DNA from: CAYWNA01 sp964459305
GTDB lineage: Bacteria > Planctomycetota > Planctomycetia > Pirellulales > Pirellulaceae
Direction: 5' to 3'
NCBI GenBank assembly: GCA_964459305.1
Contig: CAYWNA010000108.1
Span: 1-39,567, forward strand
Length of the DNA stretch: 39,567 nucleotides
Shown here: positions 1-8,902 of the stretch, one piece after another
Position numbering within the stretch: position 1 is the stretch's first letter
How the letters are laid out: every line of letters starts with the position of its first letter
Translations under genes and position numbers: made by a program
Notes under the pieces: generated by a model
Told to the model about the DNA's origin: nothing
Seen by the model: only the letters and a program-made list of their open reading frames with translations
Databases searched by the model: none

Positions 1-275
1 GACACCAGGTACGTCACATCGGGTTACAGGGGGGCGGACTTGGCCTCGGTGCCCGATGGAACGCCGTGCCCATATCCTAACTATACGTTGATGGACCGCT
101 CGCACACAGCTGCTATCGGAGCTAGAATAGCCCCGTGTTCACTGTTACACCACGCTCGAAACCGTGGCTCGGCGGTATCCATTACGCCGGGCTTTCTGCC
201 CCTGGTTGGAACGATGGCATCATTCCCGAAATACAGCAAGGGCGATGAGAACGTGATACGGTGGCTCGCTTCCCA
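1..275. other. no supported gene at the left edge
   Basis: Open frames exist here on both strands, but none shows a ribosome binding site, a recognisable motif or a convincing protein composition. The stretch lies just beyond the 3' end of the broken HEPN-type gene at 276-921 and may hold more of its decayed tail. Nothing further can be supported. Confidence 0.4.
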
Positions 276-921
276 CTACACGGAACGCGGAACGTATGTT
301 CGAATTGCATTGAGTCGATTGAATATCTTGGACAGCGCTTTTCTGTCGGACGCCATTTCGCTCGGCAGAATGAAATGGAAGAGTTGCCAATTCTTTTCCA
401 TGATCTTCCACAGATCGATGAACGTAGTGTAGCCATACGATTCGTTCGGAGTGTATGGATCGACCTCGCGACGAGTAACGCACGAAATCCGAATCGGCTC
501 CGGCACGCCAAGCCGCCACCATTCCAATTCAGTTTCGCCGAACTCTTCGATGAGCCTGTCCTTAATCTTACGATGGAGGAAAACCTCCAGATCCGATATG
601 CCCGCGTACAAATCACGACGCAACGAATCACGGCAGTGAAGTTAGATGATGAACTCGTCGCGATGAAAGCCTTTCATGATTGCTGCATTCACGAGCCCCC
701 AAACGTTGCGACTGCCGTACCCTTCGATGGACCCCTCGTAGTTGGCGATCCGTTTTGTGCCGATGCTTCTGATCACATCGGTACCGGAAAGCTCACGTTC
801 GGCGATTTGTTCCAGCAGATACATCCTCACTTGATACGGCGACTTTTCCATTTTTTTGCGGAATCGCACTGGGGGCTAAACCTTCAAGTATCAACTTCGC
901 TGCCCACTGACGATTGGTCAT
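276..921 (-). pseudogene. broken HEPN (Swt1-like) domain gene
   Basis: Three minus-strand pieces read as one protein. The start is ATG at 921 after a good GGAACGG ribosome binding site and gives MTNRQWAAKLILEGLAPSAI. A run of seven A (plus-strand T 851-857) then shifts the frame; six A would continue directly into KMEKSPYQVRMYLLEQIAER. That frame stops at a TAA around 642, and the same frame resumes at once with a helical segment RRDLYAGISDLEVFLHRKI, an EWWRLG turn, and a FIDLWKIMEKNW / KIFNRLNAIR tail. The last part resembles HEPN domains of the Swt1-like group, which occur in RNases and toxin or defence proteins. The expected R-x4-6-H motif ends as RTYVPRSV, so the histidine is not evident. 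No ribosome binding site precedes the second piece. The frameshift could be a sequencing error, but the additional stop makes decay more likely. The family call is by pattern only. Confidence 0.5.
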
Positions 922-1231
922 TTGTCCCGTTCCTTTGCTTGTTAGACGCCGATGAAACACCGATTGACCTATTCTATTTCCTGTCGCCTGCTGGTGTGAA
1001 TCAAGATACCCCAGGATAGCCTCAAAACCACCGATGTGGATTCTGCTGTCAATCACAAGCCCTTGCCATGGGCGCCTGACTCCGTGGAGTAAGTGGCTTG
1101 GTAGGCAACGCAACTCGAACATGTCAGAATAACCCGCTGTGGGCATGACGGCAACGCGGAGTCGGGAGAGGTTTGATACAAGAACGATGCCGCGACTCCA
1201 AATACGACCAGCGTTAATACGGAGACGTTTC
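922..1231. other. divergent intergenic region
   Basis: About 310 bases separate the broken HEPN-type gene (minus) from the first Gfo/Idh gene (plus). Both promoters must lie here if both genes were transcribed. A short inverted repeat, GGAGTCG at 1158-1164 and CGACTCC at 1193-1199, is present but too short to interpret. No coding sequence or clear terminator was recognised. Confidence 0.4.
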
Positions 1232-2536
1232 ATGAGCGAGCAGACTCGACGGGGATTCTTACAGACTGCCGGGGTGGCTTCCGCCGGTGCGACGGCATGG
1301 GCCATGGGCGCTGCGTCACCGTGCGCCGCAGGGGCCAATGAGCGGATCACCATGGGTATCATTGGCATGTCGCGAGGTCGTGTGTTGGCCAAGGAATTCG
1401 CTGCCCACGAAGTGAAGATCGCGTACGTCTGCGACGTGGACCAGGGGCGATTGGACCGCGCACAAAAGGAATCCAAGGCGGAGCACGCGGTGACGGATTT
1501 TCGGCGCATCCTCGACGACAAGTCGGTCGACGCGGTGGCCGTGGCTGCACCGGACCATTGGCACGCGTCGGCCGCGATTTTGGCCTGTGAAGCCGGCAAG
1601 CACGTGTACGTCGAGAAACCTTGCTCCCACAACATTCGCGAGGGCCGCTTGATGATCGATGCAGCCCGGCGTACGGGCCGCGTCATGCAAGTTGGCTCGC
1701 AAAGTCGCAGCACGAAGATCCTGCAGAATGGCATCCAGTTGCTTCGCGACGGGGCGATCGGTGATATCCTGGTAGCCAAGGCATGGAACAGCCAGCGGCG
1801 GAAGAGTATCGGGCACGTGAAGCCGTCCAGCCCGCCGGCTGGCTTCGACTATGATCTTTGGGTCGGGCCAGCCCCGATGCGACCCTTCCAGGCGAATTGT
1901 CACCACTACACCTGGCACTGGTGGTACGACTTCGGGACTGGGGATGCGGGCAATGACGGAATCCACGAAATCGACATCGCCCGATGGGGGCTCGGCGACC
2001 CGGAGTATCCCACGGGAATATCGGGCCACGGCTCGAAGATGTACTTCGACGACGACCAGCAATTCCCCGACACACAGTACGTCACCTTCGAGTATCCCGC
2101 CGGCGACAAACTCGGCCGGAAGAAGCTGCTGGTCTACGAGCACCGCATTTGGTCGCCCTATGTCCAAGAGGGCCACGAAAACGGGAATGCCTTCTACGGC
2201 ACCGAGGGCTACATGATCATGTCCAAGATGGGCGGCTGGAAACTGTACGGGCCGAAGAACGAACTGCGCAAGGAAGAAGACGGTTGGTATTCGGTGCCCG
2301 AACACACGGCCGACTTCCTCGATGCCCTGCGCACCGGAAAGAAGCCCAACGCGGAAATCGAGACCGGTCACCAATCCACTGTGCTGATCCACTTGGCGAA
2401 CATCCTCGCTCGGTCCGACCAGCGCCAACTGGCCTTCGATCCGGACCAGCAGCGGATCGTGGATAACCCGGAGGCCGATGCTCTGGTAGGGCGGACCTAC
2501 CGTGAAGGCCATTGGTCCGTGCCCAAAGGCATCTGA
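1232..2536 (+). CDS. Tat-exported Gfo/Idh/MocA family oxidoreductase
   Basis: A 434-aa NAD(P)-dependent dehydrogenase-like protein, probably acting on a sugar or sugar-derived polyol outside the cytoplasm. The chosen ATG at 1232 follows GGAG by 7 bases and gives a twin-arginine signal (MSEQTRRGFLQTAG then a hydrophobic run); the frame is open further upstream, but that stretch has no signal-peptide character. The Rossmann start ITMGIIGMSRGR has lost the usual second glycine spacing. The EKP motif (VEKPCSHN) carrying the conserved lysine is intact. The C-terminal alpha/beta domain contains NDGIHEIDIARWGLG, where histidine and aspartate are normally catalytic or cofactor-positioning. It sits 49 bases before an exported sugar isomerase-like gene, and the pair probably forms one transcription unit. 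The substrate cannot be read from sequence. Confidence 0.88.
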   Translation: MSEQTRRGFLQTAGVASAGATAWAMGAASPCAAGANERITMGIIGMSRGRVLAKEFAAHEVKIAYVCDVDQGRLDRAQKESKAEHAVTDFRRILDDKSVDAVAVAAPDHWHASAAILACEAGKHVYVEKPCSHNIREGRLMIDAARRTGRVMQVGSQSRSTKILQNGIQLLRDGAIGDILVAKAWNSQRRKSIGHVKPSSPPAGFDYDLWVGPAPMRPFQANCHHYTWHWWYDFGTGDAGNDGIHEIDIARWGLGDPEYPTGISGHGSKMYFDDDQQFPDTQYVTFEYPAGDKLGRKKLLVYEHRIWSPYVQEGHENGNAFYGTEGYMIMSKMGGWKLYGPKNELRKEEDGWYSVPEHTADFLDALRTGKKPNAEIETGHQSTVLIHLANILARSDQRQLAFDPDQQRIVDNPEADALVGRTYREGHWSVPKGI

Positions 2537-2585
2537 TCGTCAGTCAACCACGGACTGCAACTTCTGATGATGGAGACAACCAGTC

Positions 2586-3599
2586 ATGCCAACACACAGC
2601 ATCGAGCAATCAATTTCCGGCGGCAATGTGCGACCCTTGACAAGACGACAATTGGTTGGCGTGCTTGGCGGCGCTGTCGTGGGTCTCTTGCGTTCCCGGA
2701 AGACCGCACATGCTGGCGATTCGGAAACGACGAAGTCGATGACGCTGGGCTTCAGCCTCTACGGCATGAAGACGCTCAAGACGGAAGAGGCACTCGGCGT
2801 GCTGGCCGAGATTGGCTACGATGCGGTCGAGTTGTGCGTCTGGCCGGACTGGGACAGTTCGCCGGCGCGAATGACGCCGGAACGTCGTCGTTCAGTGCGG
2901 AAGCTGCTGCGGGATTCGGGTCTTCGGCTCTCGTCTCTCATGGAATTCTTGCATCCCAGCCGGAGTGACGCCCCGCAGCAGCGTCAAGCAACGATCGACC
3001 GCCTCAAGGCAGCGGCCGAACTCGGGCATGATCTCTCGCCGGACGCTCCGCCGCTGATCGAGACAACGCTCGGAGGCGGCCGCTGGGACGAGGTCAAAAC
3101 GATGTACTGCGATCGGATCGGCCAGTGGGCCGAACTCGGCCTTGCAACCGAGACCACGATTGCGGTCAAGCCGCATCGAGGCGGAGGTATGAGTCTGCCG
3201 GGTGAGGCGGTCTGGCTGATTCGACAACTTGGCGAACCGATGCGGCTGCGGATGGTCTACGACTACAGCCACTACGACTTCTGCGGCGTGACGCTGGAGG
3301 AGACGCTCACAACGGCGCTGCCCTATACCGCCTTTGTTGCGGTCAAAGATGTCGTGAAGCAAGACGGTCGAGTGCGTTTCGCCCTGCCGGGGGAAGGTGG
3401 CCGTATCGACTATCCAAAGCTGCTACGCATGCTCCAGGAAGGCGGCTACCGCGGCGATGTGAATTGCGAGGTGAGTGGCCAGATCTGGAAACTTGATGGC
3501 TACGATCCGATCGCTGCCGCGCGAACGTGTTATCGCAATATTGCCGACGCATTTCAGCGGGCGGGTGTCCCACGAGCGGCGAATCGGGTCAAGTCATGA
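2586..3599 (+). CDS. Tat-exported sugar phosphate isomerase/epimerase-like TIM barrel
   Basis: A 337-aa protein of the xylose isomerase-like TIM barrel (AP endonuclease 2) family. The N-terminus has a twin-arginine motif (LTRRQLVGVLGG) and a hydrophobic stretch ending near AHAG, so the mature enzyme is probably periplasmic. Family features include TLGFSLYGMKTLKTEEALG, the AEIGYDAVELCV strand, a central VKPHRGGG strand-loop, MVYDYSHYDF and a late FVAVKDV strand, positions where metal ligands (E, D, H) usually lie. The start ATG at 2586 follows a GGAG about 10 bases upstream. Exported members of this family are common in planctomycetes next to Gfo/Idh oxidoreductases, as here. The specific sugar is unknown. 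Confidence 0.82.
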   Translation: MPTHSIEQSISGGNVRPLTRRQLVGVLGGAVVGLLRSRKTAHAGDSETTKSMTLGFSLYGMKTLKTEEALGVLAEIGYDAVELCVWPDWDSSPARMTPERRRSVRKLLRDSGLRLSSLMEFLHPSRSDAPQQRQATIDRLKAAAELGHDLSPDAPPLIETTLGGGRWDEVKTMYCDRIGQWAELGLATETTIAVKPHRGGGMSLPGEAVWLIRQLGEPMRLRMVYDYSHYDFCGVTLEETLTTALPYTAFVAVKDVVKQDGRVRFALPGEGGRIDYPKLLRMLQEGGYRGDVNCEVSGQIWKLDGYDPIAAARTCYRNIADAFQRAGVPRAANRVKS

Positions 3600-3666
3600 A
3601 CGTAGATTCGCCGCTTCATAGTTACGGCGAACCGCATACCGTTTCGGGAAAGAGAAAGGAGACGCC

Positions 3667-5070
3667 ATGAGAAACCTAAATATTCTGCTCGTTTTCGTCG
3701 CATCCATCGGCCTTGCTTCGGCGGACGAGCCGATCGATGTCGGCTCGCGCCTGGAGTTGTTCGTCGACGATCACCTGATCGACAAAATGACGGGTGCGCA
3801 ACTTGTACTGCACCGGCCGGATCCGCGTGAGGTGGCTGTCGTGCATGACAAACCATGGGAAGGCAACATTTGCTTCTACCATACGGTGTTCCGCGATGGC
3901 GACTTATTCCGGATGTACCATCGCGGCGCCCATCATGACTATTCGACCGGCAAAGTGACTCACCAAGTGGTCTGCTATGCCGAAAGCGACGACGGCATTC
4001 ATTGGAGGAAGCCCGAACTTGGAATCGTGGAATTCAACGGATCGAAGAAGAACAGCATTATTTGGAACGGAGTCGGGTCGCACAATTTCGCGCCGTTCAA
4101 GGACCCCAACCCGGCCTGTAAACCGGACGAAAAGTACAAGGCCTTGGGCGGCGGTCGCGGCGGGCTTGTCGCGTTCAAGTCGCCCGACGGCATTCACTGG
4201 TCGCTGATGAGCGACGGGGCGGTGATCACCAAAGGGGCCTTCGATTCGCAGAACCTCGCTTTCTGGGACACGGTGCGCGGTCGCTACGTCGATTTCCATC
4301 GCGGCGCCCGCGACGGAGTGCGCGACATCATGACGTGCACCTCGGAGGATTTCCTGCAATGGACCGAGCCCGTGTGGCTGGAATACCCAGGGGTGCCGAA
4401 AGAGCACCTTTACACCAATCAGATCGCACCTTACTACCGCGCCCCACACATTCTCATGGGCTTTCCCAAGCGGTTCCTTCCTTCGCGGCGAGCGATCGAC
4501 CACCGCCTGCCGGGCGTTTCCGACGGTGTGTTCATGACCAGCCGCGACGGGCTGAAGTTTAATCGTTGGACCGAGGCGTTCATCCGGCCCGGACTTCAAA
4601 AGGAACGTTGGGTCTGCCGAAACAACCAAATCGCATGGGGCATCCTGGAAACCGAATCGGCCGTTCCTGGCGCGCCGGACGAACTATCGCTCTACTCGAT
4701 CGAAGGCTACTACCAGGGCGACAGTTGTCAAATGCGTCGGTACACGATCCGAATCGACGGCTTCGTTTCGGTCCAGGCGCCGATGGCCGGTGGTGAACTG
4801 GTGACCAAGCCGATCGTCTTCAGCGGAAAACAACTAGTGCTCAATTTTTCCACCTCAGCCGCCGGCAGCATCCGCGTCGAATTGCAGACAGCCGACGGGG
4901 ATCCAATCGAAGGTTTTGCCTTGGGCGACTGTCAGGAAATATTTGGAGATGCACTCGACCGCCCCGTCACTTGGGCCGCAGGTCCCGACGTCGGAAAACT
5001 CGCCGGTCAGCCTGTCCGGCTTCGCTTCGTGATGAAAGACTCCGACCTCTATTCGCTTCGCTTCCGGTGA
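3667..5070 (+). CDS. secreted five-bladed propeller, GH43/GH32-like
   Basis: A 467-aa protein with a cleavable signal peptide (MRNLNILLVFVASIGLASA, cleavage before DEP). It starts with the ELFVDDHLIDKM element, repeats SDDGIHW / SPDGIHW / SRDGLKF blade turns, and has a DFHRGARDG segment. These are typical of a planctomycete group of predicted glycosidases with the five-bladed propeller of families GH32, GH43 and GH117. The final 110 residues form a beta-rich domain (LVLNFSTSAAGSIRVELQ). The ATG at 3667 follows AAAGGAGACGCC. The three acidic catalytic residues cannot be assigned with confidence by eye, so activity is inferred from fold only. It follows the isomerase gene by 67 bases and may be co-transcribed. 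Confidence 0.75.
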   Translation: MRNLNILLVFVASIGLASADEPIDVGSRLELFVDDHLIDKMTGAQLVLHRPDPREVAVVHDKPWEGNICFYHTVFRDGDLFRMYHRGAHHDYSTGKVTHQVVCYAESDDGIHWRKPELGIVEFNGSKKNSIIWNGVGSHNFAPFKDPNPACKPDEKYKALGGGRGGLVAFKSPDGIHWSLMSDGAVITKGAFDSQNLAFWDTVRGRYVDFHRGARDGVRDIMTCTSEDFLQWTEPVWLEYPGVPKEHLYTNQIAPYYRAPHILMGFPKRFLPSRRAIDHRLPGVSDGVFMTSRDGLKFNRWTEAFIRPGLQKERWVCRNNQIAWGILETESAVPGAPDELSLYSIEGYYQGDSCQMRRYTIRIDGFVSVQAPMAGGELVTKPIVFSGKQLVLNFSTSAAGSIRVELQTADGDPIEGFALGDCQEIFGDALDRPVTWAAGPDVGKLAGQPVRLRFVMKDSDLYSLRFR

Positions 5071-5205
5071 GAGGGACCCGATCAGACATTGAGCCTCTGG
5101 CCAGTTGGGCTCATCGTGTATTCTCCCTATGAGGTGATTTCATTGGACCTTCGACCAAGGATCGCTTCCAGAATAGAAAACGACATACGTGGTTTCAGGC
5201 GTTCT

Positions 5206-5409
5206 TCGTTTAACCCCAAGCCCAACGGGCTGGGCGCGTCCGCGCGGGCCGTTGAAGCCTGCTGGAATAGTAGCTGATAGCATTCCTAAGTCCTTATTTC
5301 TTGGTTCGCGCCAATCAGAATGTGTGACGGAAAATAGGGACTTACGTTCGCTAGCACGCCCAATTTTGCTAGCATTTCAGCAGGCTTCGTTGGCCCAGCG
5401 GTTAAACGA
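5206..5409. repeat. 204-bp imperfect palindrome with TCGTTTAAC ends
   Basis: The element begins TCGTTTAAC (5206-5214) and ends with its exact complement GTTAAACGA (5401-5409). Inside, GAAGCCTGCTG (5254-5264) pairs with CAGCAGGCTTC (5378-5388), TAAGTCC (5287-5293) with GGACTTA (5338-5344), and GCTAGCA (5350-5356) with TGCTAGC (5367-5373). It fills most of the roughly 420-base gap between two secreted propeller genes. It shares its ends with the elements at 18337-18406 and 29723-29806. No open reading frame inside is convincing, so a non-autonomous mobile or structured RNA element is possible. Confidence 0.75.
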
Positions 5410-5490
5410 CGGTTTCGTATCGGCAGCGATCCCAAGAAACACGCGGATCTGCAAATCGCTCTGTGGGAGCCTGGAAGGGAGACATATGCC

Positions 5491-7428
5491 ATGTCTATCA
5501 GTTCCATTCTGCCTCTCGTGCTCCTCGCTTCTGCCGGTGACGCTCTTGCCGAAGATTCGCCGATCACCAAGGGAGCTCTTGATCAAGCTCCTGAAGCCGT
5601 GATCGAGAGGCTCGGCGTTGTCCAGACCCTCGGACGTATCAGCGGCAATTGCTTCGTTCCCGGTATGCGGCAGTGCCCCGCCCGATACCTCATCAGCTTC
5701 TGGTCGATGGCCGACCGCAGCTTCTTCAAGACGTTCATCGTCGATCTCTCCACCGGCGAACCGCGGGTCGTGACGGCGGAGGGATTCGACACGGATGCGC
5801 CGCGGTGGCCGTGGGTCCAGGCGGACGATGGCAAGTGCTTTCTCAGTACAATGTGCGGCGCCTTGACGGTCTACGATCCAACGACCGACAAGATCCAGAT
5901 GGTGCGTCCGTGCCCCAAGGCATCGTGGCTTCGCGGCCTGGCAATCGGCGGCGACGGAGCGGTGTACGTGTCGGGTTACCCGAAGGGCGACGCAGGGCGA
6001 TACGACCCGAAAACGGACGAGGTCGAATACTACGGACCTCAGGGCGGACCGTTCAACATTACCAACATCTATGGCTATAGCGTCGGCTCCGACGGCCAGT
6101 GGGTCTACACGGCATCGGGCAAGATCCCGTGGTACGTGGTCGCCTACAACCGCAAGACGCGAGAGCAGGAGAATCTGCTGCAGTTCAACCAGTCCGACTT
6201 CCCCAACGTCCGCCAGATCGGCAAAGAGGTCTACCTGACTGCATCCGTCGTGGATCAGCAAACCGGCACATCCCGAACGGAGCACTACCACCTGAGCGAC
6301 GGTGAAGCGAAGCCCATCGACAGTCCGCCGAACCGGCCGGTGGTCAGCCGCCCGTGGGCCGATGTACCCCAGCCTACCATCGACGCTCCCGGACGCGCGC
6401 TTCCCATGATCGATGGCAACGCGATCTTCCGGTACAAGCCAGCGGGCGTCGACGAAAGCGCAGCGTGGCGCGAGGTAAAATTGCCCATCCCCGGCGAGCC
6501 GTACAATGTGCGGCGCATCGCGCCCATGGGCGATGGTCGCGTCATTGTTGCAACGGGCATCTACGGCGATGTGTTCCTGTTCGACCCGAAAACCAGCGCG
6601 TACCAGCGAGTCGGGAATCCGGCCAATCGCAACGTGTATTGCTTGTGCGCGAAAGACGGCACGATCTATTTCGGCGGATACGCCAACGCATTCCTTGGCG
6701 TTTTCGAAAACGGCGAGGGCAAGCTTCTTCACGACTGGAACCGAACGCTGGGATCGAAGCGGACGCTGAGTCTCGTCGAAGGCGCCGACGGCAAGCTCTA
6801 CCTTGGCTGCCACGCCGAACGGGAGTTCGTGGGCGGCGCATTGGCTTGGTGGAATCCCAACGCGCCGGAAGGCGAGGAGGCCGGCGGGATTCGCTTTCCG
6901 AATGACGAAGCGAACTGGGCCATAACGGCCATGAACGGCAAGTACGTCGTGGTCGCCACGACCGCCGTCGTCGACCCCGCGAACCCAGACCATGAACCGC
7001 CGGGCGGCAAGATCATCGTCTACGACACCGACGAGCAGAAGATAGTCAATCAGTTCGTTCCCTTCCCCGATGACGTGCCACAGGGAAACCGATGTGGATC
7101 GGCCGGGCTAATTGTCGAAGCCACATCGGGCACCATCCTCGGCCTCACCACGTTCCAGGACAAGCCGTTGATGTACGCGTGCGATCTGCAATCCGGCAAA
7201 ATGCTGCGCAAGACTGAACTCCCAGCCGCCGCCAGCGGTGATCTGAAGCGCGGACCGGACGGGATGATCTACACGTTCCTTGAAGAAACGCTCGTACGTA
7301 TCAATCCAAAGACGAATACGATCACGGCGGTGTGCAAAGTGAAGCCTGGGCGGATGGCATTCGTCGGAGCGGATCTCTATCTATCAGGGCAATCTGAATT
7401 GAGGCGGATACGGGGCATTGCCAAGTAG
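5491..7428 (+). CDS. secreted beta-propeller protein of unknown function
   Basis: A 645-aa protein with a signal peptide (MSISSILPLVLLASAGDALA) and repeated short beta-blade units such as GALTVYDPTTDKIQ, GDAGRYDPKTDEVEYYG, GDVFLFDPKTSAYQRVG and GKIIVYDTDEQKI. The pattern of YDPxT and GxDGxxYxxG turns fits a seven- or eight-bladed propeller of the SMP-30/NHL or virginiamycin B lyase-like type. No metal-binding or catalytic set can be assigned. The ATG at 5491 follows GGAAGGGAGA. The gene lies immediately after the palindromic element at 5206-5409. Binding or lactonase-like roles are possible but unproven. Confidence 0.8.
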   Translation: MSISSILPLVLLASAGDALAEDSPITKGALDQAPEAVIERLGVVQTLGRISGNCFVPGMRQCPARYLISFWSMADRSFFKTFIVDLSTGEPRVVTAEGFDTDAPRWPWVQADDGKCFLSTMCGALTVYDPTTDKIQMVRPCPKASWLRGLAIGGDGAVYVSGYPKGDAGRYDPKTDEVEYYGPQGGPFNITNIYGYSVGSDGQWVYTASGKIPWYVVAYNRKTREQENLLQFNQSDFPNVRQIGKEVYLTASVVDQQTGTSRTEHYHLSDGEAKPIDSPPNRPVVSRPWADVPQPTIDAPGRALPMIDGNAIFRYKPAGVDESAAWREVKLPIPGEPYNVRRIAPMGDGRVIVATGIYGDVFLFDPKTSAYQRVGNPANRNVYCLCAKDGTIYFGGYANAFLGVFENGEGKLLHDWNRTLGSKRTLSLVEGADGKLYLGCHAEREFVGGALAWWNPNAPEGEEAGGIRFPNDEANWAITAMNGKYVVVATTAVVDPANPDHEPPGGKIIVYDTDEQKIVNQFVPFPDDVPQGNRCGSAGLIVEATSGTILGLTTFQDKPLMYACDLQSGKMLRKTELPAAASGDLKRGPDGMIYTFLEETLVRINPKTNTITAVCKVKPGRMAFVGADLYLSGQSELRRIRGIAK

Positions 7429-7530
7429 ACTCTGCCGGAGCATGGCCATTGGGTCCATCGACTCGGTCTGGTAAAGTCGTGGACCGAAATCCGAGAACGT
7501 GTATCGTAAAATCGTAGGGAGATTGAACAG

Positions 7531-8559
7531 ATGAGCAAAGGACGACGCAAGGTGACACGGCGACGGCTGCTGACGGCATTTGTCTGGATTTTCTCGATAG
7601 GCTTTTTCTTCTGTTTGGTCCCTTCTGCCCAGACCGAAGAACTTTCCGACGAGTTGAAAGAATATCCCTATAAGCTCGTCTACGAAACGTATCGCGAAAA
7701 CAATTGGGAGCTGTTCATGATCGACGCGGACGGGGCCAACCCGGTCAACTTGACCCGCACGGCGGACGTGAATGAAATCTATCCAAAGGTATCGCTTGAC
7801 GGGGCGAAGATTACTTTCATGGTTGACGAAGGCCAAGGAGTATCGCTGGTCCGCAGCGCCTACTGGATGAATCTGGATGGCACCGGGCGCAAACTGATTG
7901 GAAAACACATTCGCTGGTTATGCTGGAGCCCTGATGGGACGCGCATCGCGTACTTGAAAGAGAAGCCTGGTGAGTTTTCCTACCGAGACGCCACGAGCAA
8001 AGGGCTCGTCGTCTTCGATCCGGCGACCGAAAGGCACGAGGAACATCCAAACAACGAACTCTACCACATCTACAACATCGGTTGGACTCCGGGTGGAAAG
8101 TGGTTCGTTGCCACGGTACACGCCGGGATGGGATACCGTCATACCAACTTGGCGATCGAAGCCCGCGGCACAAAGGTCTTTGACCTGGGCTTCGGCGGTT
8201 GCCGGCCCGATATCAGTCCGGACGGAAAACGCGCTGCCTGGGGCGCCAGCGACTGGACGATACGCTCGGCCGATCTGGAGTTGACGGGCTCGGAGCCCAG
8301 GATTACCGGGATCCGCGACGTGATGAACAGTCCGAAACCGAACATGGTCTACCACGCGGACTGGTCGCCGGATGGCAAGTACATTGCGTTCAGTCGCGGC
8401 GCACGCACCAAGCGACTGGGCATTTCTCCCGCACACGTCGGCGTCGAAGGCGAAGGCTGGAACATCTGCATAGCCGACGCCACCCAAACGAATCGATGGG
8501 TCGCCATCACCACCGACGGCAGAAGCAACAAGGAGCCCGAATGGGTGCGGACGCCGTGA
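7531..8559 (+). CDS. exported TolB-like PD40 repeat protein
   Basis: A 342-aa protein with a basic N-terminus and signal or anchor (RRRLLTAFVWIFSIGFFFCL). It carries several WD40-like PD40 repeats: IYPKVSLDGAKITFMV, WLCWSPDGTRIAYLK, GWTPGGKWFVATV, CRPDISPDGKRAAWG and HADWSPDGKYIAFSRG. These build a six-bladed propeller like the C-terminal half of TolB; no TolB N-terminal domain is present. Starts at ATG 7531 after GGGAG with 10-base spacing. The protein probably acts as a periplasmic or surface-associated binding module; the partner is unknown. Confidence 0.8.
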   Translation: MSKGRRKVTRRRLLTAFVWIFSIGFFFCLVPSAQTEELSDELKEYPYKLVYETYRENNWELFMIDADGANPVNLTRTADVNEIYPKVSLDGAKITFMVDEGQGVSLVRSAYWMNLDGTGRKLIGKHIRWLCWSPDGTRIAYLKEKPGEFSYRDATSKGLVVFDPATERHEEHPNNELYHIYNIGWTPGGKWFVATVHAGMGYRHTNLAIEARGTKVFDLGFGGCRPDISPDGKRAAWGASDWTIRSADLELTGSEPRITGIRDVMNSPKPNMVYHADWSPDGKYIAFSRGARTKRLGISPAHVGVEGEGWNICIADATQTNRWVAITTDGRSNKEPEWVRTP

Positions 8560-8620
8560 ACGGCATTCCAAGGGTCGAGATAAGGTCTCTGGCAGTGTCG
8601 TGCGCACCACGTGCACATCT

Positions 8621-8849
8621 TTCGAAGCACGAAATCCGAAACAAATCCAAAACTCAAAGCAAGAATGTTCAAAACGAGAACGCGCTCCCACACGAGCCTC
8701 ACGGCCGCTGCTTGGCGGATGCTTTCCTCCGCGCAGTGAATAACGACGCTTGCGCCGGCCATCTTTGGCGTTTGGGGGCTACCGTTTTGGTCATTTGGAT
8801 TTTCGGATTTCGAATTTGTTTCGGATTTCGAATTTCGAGCTTCGGATTT
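8621..8849. repeat. AT-rich CGAAATCCGAAA inverted-repeat element
   Basis: The 343-base gap between the PD40 gene and the flavoenzyme has AT-rich arms built from repeated (C)GAAATCCGAAA words. A 17-base block, CGAAATCCGAAACAAAT at 8630-8646, is repeated exactly as its complement at 8814-8830. Flanking words on both arms are similar but degenerate. The centre is ordinary GC-rich sequence with no convincing reading frame. The composition differs sharply from the surroundings, which suggests an inserted or expanded repeat element. Confidence 0.6.
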
Positions 8850-8902
8850 GGCCACAGCCAGAGGCCACGCGTAAGGGAAGCTAACTCGAAGGGGTCAAAG
8901 CC

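Noticed and set aside
261..1019. 252-aa open frame on the plus strand
   Set aside because: Antisense to the HEPN-like pieces, which have a convincing composition and a start with a ribosome binding site. The plus-strand frame has neither.
5377..6993. 538-aa open frame on the minus strand
   Set aside because: Antisense to the 645-aa secreted propeller, which has a signal peptide, blade repeats and a ribosome binding site.
8349..8855. 168-aa open frame on the minus strand rich in KSE/NSK
   Set aside because: Its start lies inside the AT-rich repeat, and the rest is antisense to the PD40 gene. The lysine and serine richness simply reflects the repeat words.
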